Assembly: GCA_902362375.1 (NCBI GenBank) | Contig: CABIVS010000004.1 | Span: forward strand, 113,101-177,100 | Direction of reading: 5' to 3' | From: Bacteroidaceae bacterium | GTDB lineage: Bacteria > Bacteroidota > Bacteroidia > Bacteroidales > Bacteroidaceae | Length of the DNA stretch: 64,000 nucleotides | In this document: one piece after another, positions 34,242 to 41,069 of the stretch | How positions within the stretch are numbered: the stretch's first letter is position 1 | How the letters are laid out: each line of letters starts with the position of its first letter | The notes under the pieces: generated by a model | The model's database searches: none | Told to the model about the DNA's origin: nothing | The model's input: the letters and a program-made list of their open reading frames with translations, nothing else | Translations under genes and position numbers: made by a program

Positions 34242-36278
34242 ATGAAAAAACTATTTATTCTCTGCGCATTTCTGTTACAATTTCTGTCGCCTGTCCACTC
34301 GCAACAAGCCACAACAGCCACCATAGAGCCCAATCTAAAGTACGGAAAACCTTCCAAAGAAGAACTATCTCTCACCTCCTATGCCCCCGACACCACCGCC
34401 ACGGCTATTTATCTTTTCCATCAGGGACAAAGTGACTTCGTCTACCACGACGGTTTTCAACTGACTACCGAGCATTGGGTACGCATCAAAATCCTGAAAC
34501 CGCAAGGAGTGTCATACGCCGACGTATCCGTTCCCTACTACTCTCCCACCGATAGGGACGAAGGACAGGAAAGAGCCAGCGACATAGAAGGCTGCTCCTA
34601 CAATATGGAAAACGGGAAATGTATAAAAACGTCCATGAAGCGGGAATCCATCTCTTTCGAGCGGATCAACAACCTGTATAAAATGCTAAAATTCTCTCTG
34701 CCTGCTGTCAAAGAAGGCACTGTCATCGAATATCACTACAAACTCTACTCCGACTATTTTTCACACATCGACAACTGGATGATGCAGGAAGAACTCCCGA
34801 TGCTCTACAACCAGTATAAGATCACCATCCCGCATGTGTTTATCTATAACATCGAATTGCGGGGAAAGGACTACATACAAGTGAAGCAAAGAGACTCCTC
34901 CATCCATGCCACGGAACGTGAGGGGGGTAGTGCGGGAGTCAGCAAAGACTTCATTGTTTCGGCACAGGAAACCACCTTTACCTCACGCAACCTTCCCGCC
35001 ATCCGTCAGGACGAGCCCTACTGCTGGTGTCCGGAAGACTACAAGGTGCAAGTGAGTTTCGACCTGCAAGGCACGCAATTCACCCCCAACGAATACAAGC
35101 CATACAGCCAGAAATGGGAAGATGTAGACAACCAACTGTTGAAACCGGAAAATACACAGTTCGGCAAATACCTTTCCTTCACCAACCCGTTTCGCCCGGA
35201 AACGAAACAGGCATACAACAGCGAAATGAGTTTCGAAGAGAAAATTATCTGCGCCTTCCAGATACTCAAAAAGAAAATGGCATGGAACGGACGCTATCAG
35301 CTCTACAGCAAGGAACTCGAAAAAGTGATTCCCAAAGGAAACGGTAGCAACGCCGACCTGAATTTCATCCTTATCAGCATCCTGAAAGACTTCGGGCTGG
35401 AAGCCTATCCGGTAGTTTTGAGCCGGCGTTCGTCGGGCATGCTGCCTTACAACTTCCCTTCCCTGCAAAAACTGAATACGTTCATTGTCGCCGTCTACGA
35501 CATAAACAAACAGAAATACGTCTTTTTAGACGGCTCCATGGACGTGCCCGCTCTCAATATACTTCCACTCGAATTGTCTGTAAACAAAGCTCGTATCCTC
35601 TCCCCGAAAGAGAAAGAAGAAAAGAAATGGGTGAACGTAATGGCTCTTGCCGACAACAAAAGTTTTATGAAAATCGAAGCCCGCCTGGAAGGAAACCAAG
35701 TGAAAGGACATCGCAGCACCATTCTCTACGGACAGGAAGCCGTAGAATATCAGGCTAACGAGAAGCATAAACAGGACAGCATCGTTTCGAATCCCGAAAG
35801 CAATGGCAGCCTGAAAAACAAACTCACCGTCACCAACCTGAAAGTGAAAAAGCAGGAAAATGACCGGGCACTGATAGAAGAAGAATTCGACTTCGTCCTG
35901 CAAACCGACCGGACGGACGATCACCTTTATATAAATCCGATGCTCTTTCCGCACCTAAAGAGCAACCCGTTTATCCAGACGGAACGAGTGCTTCCTATCG
36001 AATTTCCCTATCCGTACAAGTTTACAATGCTGACTACACTGACTCTCCCCGAAGGATACGAAGTGGAAGAAACGCCCCAACCACAAGTCATCCGGACACA
36101 AGGAGACGGCTTGCAGTGCAAATATATGATTCAGAGACAGGGAAATACAATCTCACTTAATTATATTTTCTACCTGAAAGAACCTATATTCCTCACCGAA
36201 CAATACAAACAACTGCAGGAACTATGGACCAAAGTGATCGAGAAAAACAACGAGATTTTAGTACTCAAGAAAATATAA
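34242..36278 (+). CDS. Exported DUF3857/transglutaminase-like protein lacking the catalytic Cys
   Basis: 678 residues with a signal peptide (LFILCAFLLQFLSPVHSQQ). Residues about 60-270 form the DUF3857 beta-rich domain (WVRIKILKPQGVSYADVSVP, YHYKLYSDYF). Residues about 320-430 align with a transglutaminase-like core, but where active members have GDCKDLS this protein reads GNGSNADLNFIL, with no Cys. That implies a binding or structural role rather than catalysis. A DUF3858-like beta-sandwich forms the C-terminus. The next gene, 18 bases on, encodes a related protein that keeps the Cys, so the two may work as a pair. Confidence 0.8.
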   Translation: MKKLFILCAFLLQFLSPVHSQQATTATIEPNLKYGKPSKEELSLTSYAPDTTATAIYLFHQGQSDFVYHDGFQLTTEHWVRIKILKPQGVSYADVSVPYYSPTDRDEGQERASDIEGCSYNMENGKCIKTSMKRESISFERINNLYKMLKFSLPAVKEGTVIEYHYKLYSDYFSHIDNWMMQEELPMLYNQYKITIPHVFIYNIELRGKDYIQVKQRDSSIHATEREGGSAGVSKDFIVSAQETTFTSRNLPAIRQDEPYCWCPEDYKVQVSFDLQGTQFTPNEYKPYSQKWEDVDNQLLKPENTQFGKYLSFTNPFRPETKQAYNSEMSFEEKIICAFQILKKKMAWNGRYQLYSKELEKVIPKGNGSNADLNFILISILKDFGLEAYPVVLSRRSSGMLPYNFPSLQKLNTFIVAVYDINKQKYVFLDGSMDVPALNILPLELSVNKARILSPKEKEEKKWVNVMALADNKSFMKIEARLEGNQVKGHRSTILYGQEAVEYQANEKHKQDSIVSNPESNGSLKNKLTVTNLKVKKQENDRALIEEEFDFVLQTDRTDDHLYINPMLFPHLKSNPFIQTERVLPIEFPYPYKFTMLTTLTLPEGYEVEETPQPQVIRTQGDGLQCKYMIQRQGNTISLNYIFYLKEPIFLTEQYKQLQELWTKVIEKNNEILVLKKI

Positions 36279-36296
36279 ACTTTACCTATTTATAAA

Positions 36297-38216
36297 ATGA
36301 TTCGTTCCAGCCACCCCATCCTGAAACAAAGGATATGCCGGGCATTCGGTCTGTCCTGTGCCATTCTTTACCTAAGTCTGCACACACAGCCGGCATGTGC
36401 ACAGGATATTCTCAAGGATGCCAATTCCATCATCGTGGAAGCACGCACAGAGGTTCTCTGCAAATCCATGACTCAATCCATAGAAAAAGAAAGTCTGACA
36501 ATCACCATCCTCAACCGTAAAGGATTGGAGGCAGCCCGTTTCCTTTGCGGATGTGACATGTTCCGTTCTTTGCAGAAATTCTCCGGAGAAATCCTCAATG
36601 CCACCGGACAAAGTGTACGTAAGATAAAGAAATCCGAACTACAAAAAAGTGAATACAGCTCTTCGCTTACCACGGACGATTATTTTTATTATTACGAATG
36701 TAATTATCCTTCTTTCCCTTTCACAGTGAAATACGAATGGGAAATGAAATGCAACAACGGACTGATCGGTTATCTCCCTTTTGTCCCGCAGGCAGAGTTT
36801 AACCAGGGAGTGGAGAAAGCGACTTACCGGATCGAGCTGCCCGCAGGACAAGGATGCAGATACCGCGAACTGAACACGCAGGGAAAAGGAATCGAAGTGA
36901 AGGAGTTCACCGGAGCCGACGGGCAGCAAGTGATCGAAGCCACCGCTTCCAAGCTCTCTCCCATCATCAAAGAACCTTTCGGTCCGGATTTCGCCGAGCT
37001 ATTTCCACGTGTCTACTTTGCTCCCTCCGCTTTCAAGTACGACAAGTCGGAAGGCGATATGAGCAGCTGGCAAAAGTACGGAGAATGGCAATACCAACTA
37101 CTCGACGGACGCGACCTGCTCACCGAACCTTTCCGCACCAAGCTGCACGAACTGACAGCCAGCTGCACTACCGACCGGGACAAGGTGAAAGCAATCTACG
37201 ACTATCTGGCCAAAACCACCCGTTACGTGAGCATCCAACTAGGCATCGGAGGTTTACAACCCATTGCCGCCGCCGATGTTTGTCGCACGGGGTTCGGCGA
37301 CTGTAAAGGATTGTCCAATTACACCCGCGCCATGCTGAAAGAGTTGGGAATTGCTTCCACTTATACAGTCATCAGCACCACCAACCAGCGTTTGCTACCG
37401 GACTTCTCCAGTGCCAACCAGATGAATCACGTCATCCTGCAAGTTCCGCTTCCCCAAGATACGCTTTGGCTGGAATGTACAAACCCATCGCTTCCCTTCG
37501 GCTATGTCCACCAAGACATTGCGGGACACGACGCCTTACTCATCGAACCGACCGGCGGCCAGATGTATCGCCTACCCACCTATCCCGACTCGCTGAACAC
37601 GCAGCACATCGTTGCCAACATCACCCTCTCCCCCACAGCCGAGGCACGGATAGAGGTGAACGAAATCTCCCGGATTTTCCAATATGAGAATGAAGCAGGC
37701 ATCGTCTATCTGGAGCCCAACAAACAGAAAGACCGCATCCGTTCAAGCATCAACTTATCCCAAGCCGATATTCAGAACCTGCAAATCAGCGAGTGCAAGG
37801 AGGCCAATCCGTCTATCACCTTCGACTACACTGCCACCAGCAATCAATACGGGCATAAAACGGGCAACCGTCTGTTTATCCCCACTAATGTGTTCCGAAA
37901 AGAATTCAGTGTTCCTCCTGTGACGAAGCGCACCTATCCCATTTACATCAACTACGGATACACAGATGCCGACAGCATCCGCCTCCAACTGCCGGAAGGA
38001 TATGTAATCGAAGGACTTCCGAAACCGCTTGACGTGAAAAGCAAGTTCGGCAGTTTCCATTCCGATATTCAGGTGAAAGATAAGGAAATCTACATCACTC
38101 ACCGATTGTTTATGTGCAAAGGGGTTTACAGTCCGGATGAATATGCGGCATTCATTGATTTCCGCAAGCAAGTGGCAGGACAATATGGAGGAAAAATCAT
38201 TTTAAAAAAAGAATAA
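36297..38216 (+). CDS. Exported DUF3857/transglutaminase-like protein with intact Cys
   Basis: 639 residues with a signal peptide ending near ACAQ. The DUF3857 domain spans about 40-260 (LTITILNRKGLEAARFLCGC, FPFTVKYEWEM). The transglutaminase-like core (about 290-410) reads TRYVSIQLGIGGLQPIAA, then GFGDCKGLSNYTRAML with the nucleophile Cys, and NHVILQV with the His; the usual Asp position reads WLECTNP. The C-terminus is DUF3858-like. It is probably periplasmic or surface, acting on proteins or peptides; the substrate is unknown. It forms an operon with the Cys-less paralogue before it. Confidence 0.82.
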   Translation: MIRSSHPILKQRICRAFGLSCAILYLSLHTQPACAQDILKDANSIIVEARTEVLCKSMTQSIEKESLTITILNRKGLEAARFLCGCDMFRSLQKFSGEILNATGQSVRKIKKSELQKSEYSSSLTTDDYFYYYECNYPSFPFTVKYEWEMKCNNGLIGYLPFVPQAEFNQGVEKATYRIELPAGQGCRYRELNTQGKGIEVKEFTGADGQQVIEATASKLSPIIKEPFGPDFAELFPRVYFAPSAFKYDKSEGDMSSWQKYGEWQYQLLDGRDLLTEPFRTKLHELTASCTTDRDKVKAIYDYLAKTTRYVSIQLGIGGLQPIAAADVCRTGFGDCKGLSNYTRAMLKELGIASTYTVISTTNQRLLPDFSSANQMNHVILQVPLPQDTLWLECTNPSLPFGYVHQDIAGHDALLIEPTGGQMYRLPTYPDSLNTQHIVANITLSPTAEARIEVNEISRIFQYENEAGIVYLEPNKQKDRIRSSINLSQADIQNLQISECKEANPSITFDYTATSNQYGHKTGNRLFIPTNVFRKEFSVPPVTKRTYPIYINYGYTDADSIRLQLPEGYVIEGLPKPLDVKSKFGSFHSDIQVKDKEIYITHRLFMCKGVYSPDEYAAFIDFRKQVAGQYGGKIILKKE

Positions 38217-38244
38217 GGAGGGAAACGCTTTTCGGAAAATAAAG

Positions 38245-38252
38245 TATCTTTG
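38245..38252 (+). promoter_or_regulatory. -7 element of the TrhA-family gene
   Basis: TATCTTTG matches TAnnTTTG, 44 bases before the TTG start at 38297, giving an ordinary leader. Confidence 0.5.
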
Positions 38253-38296
38253 CGACTCAATATTTTTTACGACTTAACCATTCAATAAAAGGAACA

Positions 38297-38947
38297 TTGA
38301 AGAACCAACGATACAATCATATAGAAGAATGGGCAAATACCCTTAGTCACGGAGCAGGTATCCTGCTTGGAATCGTGGCCGGATATTTCCTATTGGAAAA
38401 GGCTTCCGAGAATATGGAACCGCAGTGGGCAGTTGCCTGTGTATCCGTCTATCTGGCGGGAATGCTTTCCTCTTATATCAGTTCTACGTGGTATCACGGC
38501 AGCCGTCCGGGCAAACTGAAAGAGTTGCTCCGCAAATTCGATCATGGAGCTATCTACCTGCACATCGCGGGCACCTACACTCCTTTCACGCTACTTGTCC
38601 TGCGGCATGCCGGAGGATGGGGATGGGGAATTTTCGCTTTCGTCTGGCTGTCGGCTATCGCCGGTTTCGTTCTTAGCTTCAAAAAGCTGAAAGAACACAG
38701 CAACCTCGAAACGGCCTGTTATGTGGGTATGGGTGCGTGCATATTAGTGGCCATGAAGCCTTTGCTGGATCATCTGGGAGAAATGGGAGCCACTACCGCT
38801 TTCTGGTGGCTGATCGGCGGAGGAGTTTCGTACATCGTGGGAGCTGTCTTTTATTCATTGCGCAAACCGTATATGCATGCCACTTTCCATTTGTTTTGCC
38901 TGGGAGGCAGCATCGGACATATCATTGCAATCTGGCTGATTCTGTAA
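38297..38947 (+). CDS. TrhA / hemolysin III family (PAQR-like) membrane protein, TTG start
   Basis: 216 residues with seven predicted membrane helices. The family fingerprint is complete: EEWANTLSHGAGILLG at the N-terminus, SSTWYHG after helix 2, RKFDHGAIYLHIAGTYTPF and the final HATFHLFCLGGSIGHII, which supply the His and Asp/Ser residues of the presumed zinc site. Bacterial members are linked to membrane homeostasis. The start is TTG at 38297 behind AAAAGGA; the next in-frame ATG (in ENMEPQW) would remove the first helix and the conserved EEWANTLSHG, and no in-frame ATG exists upstream of the TTG. It is monocistronic. Confidence 0.88.
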   Translation: MKNQRYNHIEEWANTLSHGAGILLGIVAGYFLLEKASENMEPQWAVACVSVYLAGMLSSYISSTWYHGSRPGKLKELLRKFDHGAIYLHIAGTYTPFTLLVLRHAGGWGWGIFAFVWLSAIAGFVLSFKKLKEHSNLETACYVGMGACILVAMKPLLDHLGEMGATTAFWWLIGGGVSYIVGAVFYSLRKPYMHATFHLFCLGGSIGHIIAIWLIL

Positions 38948-38961
38948 GGAATGGTAGGGAC

Positions 38962-39028
38962 AAAAAAAAGGCTATCTATCCCAGACAGCCAATCTTTGTT
39001 AACCTTAAATCTAATACTATGAAAAACA
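38962..39028 (-). ncRNA. Probable small RNA with its own promoter and terminator
   Basis: Leftward transcription unit of about 65-70 bases. It ends in a hairpin GGCTGTCT (38983-38990) / AGATAGCC (38970-38977) with one G-U pair and a five-base loop, followed by eight T. The start, near 39028, is inferred from the promoter at 39034-39064. No open frame of note lies inside. The opposite strand lacks a T-run after the hairpin, so the terminator is strand-specific and is not that of the TrhA gene. Targets unknown. The stretch 38948-39326 holds this, AT-rich sequence and a tetranucleotide repeat. Confidence 0.7.
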
Positions 39029-39033
39029 CAGTA

Positions 39034-39064
39034 CAAAGATACGGACTTTTCGGTCATCTCCAAA
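39034..39064 (-). promoter_or_regulatory. Consensus promoter of the small RNA
   Basis: Read leftward: TTTG (39064-39061), 19 bases, then TATCTTTG (39041-39034). Both elements and the spacing match the Bacteroidetes consensus exactly. It is the best promoter in the window. Confidence 0.8.
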
Positions 39065-39201
39065 TTTTCAGGCCAAAGCAGCCGAACTTATAACACGGTT
39101 TAATAAAAAGCAGAGATTCGTTAACGTTTAACGCAACAAAGTTAAAAATTAACGAACCGTTTATTAACTATTTAAACAATCGAATCACCTGAAATTGAAA
39201 C

Positions 39202-39265
39202 GAACAGACGAATGAACCAACAGACGAATGAACGAACCAACAGACGAACGAACAAACAAACAGAT
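39202..39265. repeat. Degenerate tetranucleotide tract upstream of rpiA
   Basis: Sixteen consecutive four-base units of the GAAC/CAAC/AGAC/GAAT/AAAC type fill 39202-39265. A longer phrase (GAATGAAC, CAACAGAC) is repeated inside. It ends about 60 bases before the rpiA ATG, in the leader or promoter region. No clear -7 element was found for rpiA. Confidence 0.65.
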
Positions 39266-39326
39266 TCACAAATTCGTTATATAGGAAAGAGGAACTTAAA
39301 ACGAAAACGATTTAGAAGGTAAACTT

Positions 39327-40028
39327 ATGGATTGGGAAAATCACCTGATAAAACACCTGCAATGGTCGGACTCCATCATCAACCGGGAGGCAAAAGAACA
39401 CGTAGCCCGCGAAATTGCCGCCACGGCAAAAGACGGGGATGTGATAGGAGCCGGCTCCGGCTCTACAGTCTACCTGACTCTGTTCGAACTCTCACGACGA
39501 ATTCGTGAAGAGCACTTGCATATCGAAGTGATTCCCGCCTCGCTAGAAATCTCAATGACCTGCATACAGCTAGGCATCCCCCAAACTACCCTCTGGAACA
39601 AACGCCCCGACTGGACATTCGACGGAGCGGACGAAGTAGATCCGCAACAGAACTTGATTAAGGGACGTGGCGGAGCGATGTTCAAAGAGAAACTGCTGAT
39701 TAGAAGCAGCCGCAAAACGTTCATCATCATCGATCCCAGCAAGCGTGTCAATCAGTTGGGAAGCAAATTCCCCATTCCGGTAGAGGTCTTTCCGGACTCG
39801 CTGACTTATGTAGAGCACGAGTTGCAACGACTGGGTGCCTCGGAGATTGTCCTCCGCCCTGCTCATGGCAAAGACGGGCCTATCTTTACAGAAAACGGCA
39901 ACTTTATCCTCGACACCCGTTTCAACTACATCGACTCTTCGCTCGAAGAACAACTGAAGGCAATCACCGGTGTTATAGAGAGTGGACTTTTCATAGGTTA
40001 TGACATCGAAGTAATTGTGGCGGAATAA
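39327..40028 (+). CDS. rpiA: Ribose-5-phosphate isomerase A
   Basis: 233 residues. It interconverts ribose 5-phosphate and ribulose 5-phosphate in the pentose phosphate pathway. The phosphate-binding GAGSGSTVYL, the active-site DWTFDGADEVDPQQNLIKGR with catalytic acids, GGAMFKEKLL and the C-terminal TGVIESGLF segment follow the RpiA pattern. The KGRGGA variant replaces the usual KGGGGA. It stands alone, with no sugar-pathway neighbours. The ATG follows a GAAGGT-type site. Confidence 0.9.
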   Translation: MDWENHLIKHLQWSDSIINREAKEHVAREIAATAKDGDVIGAGSGSTVYLTLFELSRRIREEHLHIEVIPASLEISMTCIQLGIPQTTLWNKRPDWTFDGADEVDPQQNLIKGRGGAMFKEKLLIRSSRKTFIIIDPSKRVNQLGSKFPIPVEVFPDSLTYVEHELQRLGASEIVLRPAHGKDGPIFTENGNFILDTRFNYIDSSLEEQLKAITGVIESGLFIGYDIEVIVAE

Positions 40029-40133
40029 AATAACAGCAATTGAAAATCCCGTTTTTGTAGAAACGTAAATTTGATTTGTTCTAATGCAAATTAAATAGTA
40101 TGGCTTTACACTTATTTTAGTTAGTAGAACTAG

Positions 40134-40161
40134 GTTGTCTGACACCCGGGTGTCAGACAAC
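40134..40161. repeat. Perfect 28-bp palindrome without a loop
   Basis: GTTGTCTGACACCC (40134-40147) is followed directly by its exact reverse complement (40148-40161), with CCCGGG at the centre. It lies about 105 bases after rpiA. No T-run follows on either strand. The remaining 40162-40497 is AT-rich, and I see no gene in it. Confidence 0.9.
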
Positions 40162-40492
40162 TTATACTTGCAGTGCTTCATATTCTCCTTTACTATCACT
40201 TATAATTTCAATCACTATTAGATTACAACGTTTAACTCATGCCTTCAAAACACGAACATTAAAAATGCTTAGATGAAGAAAAACACCGGGAAATTCATTC
40301 AAAATTTGGGTAGAATATTAATCCCATCTCAAAAATCAATGAGAAGCAAAGATTACTAAATAAATGAGAATTGATAAAGGAAGTTTCAATAAAAGAAACG
40401 GAAGAATAGGTTATTTTTTAAAATCCGAAACAAAAACATTGAAGAACAATAAGATAGGAGAAAAAAAGCACGAGGAAAGGGAGAAAAAAAGA

Positions 40493-40714
40493 TCAATAAG
40501 TCTTAGCAGAACTTGGTACATTCGTGATTGTAAACTTACCGTCAATATCAGTGATAGTACCAAGGGTAGTGCCATTCACCAATATTGAAGCACCTACGAC
40601 AGGTTGCCCATCTTCTTCAGAGGTAACCAAACCGGTAACTCTGGATGTTTGCGCTGTCACCAGACCTATACCTATAAAAAGGAAGGTCATTAAGAACATC
40701 AATTTTCTTTTCAT
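40493..40714 (-). CDS. SusC 5' fragment: signal peptide plus carboxypeptidase-D-like domain, inverted
   Basis: 73 codons. The signal peptide is LMFLMTFLFIGIGLVTAQ, followed by the N-terminal half of the carboxypeptidase-regulatory-like domain found at the front of SusC proteins: SRVTGLVTSEEDGQPVVGAS, then ILVNGTTLGTITDIDGKFTI. The frame reaches NVPSSAKT, exactly where full-length SusC continues, and then meets a stop just beyond the left inverted repeat. The gene body lies on the other strand from 41069. In this orientation it would give only a short exported peptide. Type is CDS rather than pseudogene because inversion should reconstitute the gene (about 1057 residues in all). Confidence 0.88.
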   Translation of the reverse strand: MKRKLMFLMTFLFIGIGLVTAQTSRVTGLVTSEEDGQPVVGASILVNGTTLGTITDIDGKFTITNVPSSAKTY

Positions 40715-41069
40715 AAATTCTCTCTTAAATTTAACCTATAAACAGATTTTTTGTCTCTAACAGGTTGCAAAGATAACACGAATTATGACAAATCGAAAAA
40801 AGTGTTACGTATTTAACTAAAAAATATCGTTTTGAAAGCAAGAACTTTCTAAAAACTGATAGGTTAAAACAAAACGTTTCCAATTTAGCATCTTTTAAAA
40901 GATGATTTCTATCAGAAAGAAAGCATCAAAATCAGGCTTTTCAAGGAAAAGTGAACATTATTACCTCCTAAACGGTATCTTTTTATCATTTTACACCTTC
41001 AAAAAGGTTAAAGAACTATTAACAATGATAAAGGCAGAAACTTCTACATACCAAGTTCTGCTAAAACTT
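40498..41069. mobile_element. Invertible segment carrying the susC promoter and 5' end (OFF orientation)
   Basis: Inverted repeats of 21 bases bound the segment: TACCAAGTTCTGCTAA plus (A/G)ACTT reads rightward at 41049-41069 and leftward at 40518-40498, with one mismatch. The leftward copy lies inside the codons for VPSSAKT of the susC 5' fragment, and the rightward copy inside PSSAKTLRVSYVG at the start of the susC body. Inversion would join ITNVPSSAKT to LRVSYVGM in frame, restoring a standard SusC. No recombinase gene is in the window. The segment also contains a 16-base palindrome, CATCTTTTAAAAGATG (40889-40904). Confidence 0.88.
40768..40775 (-). promoter_or_regulatory. -7 element of susC on the invertible segment
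   Basis: Read leftward this is TATCTTTG, a full match to TAnnTTTG, about 54 bases before the susC ATG at 40714. A TTTC lies 19 bases upstream of it. It inverts together with the signal peptide, so now it drives transcription away from the susC body and susD. Confidence 0.55.

Noticed and set aside
39019..39093. A 24-codon frame starting ATGAAAAACACAG
   Set aside because: It lies antisense to the promoter and 5' part of the predicted small RNA; the small RNA explains the conserved-looking sequence better.
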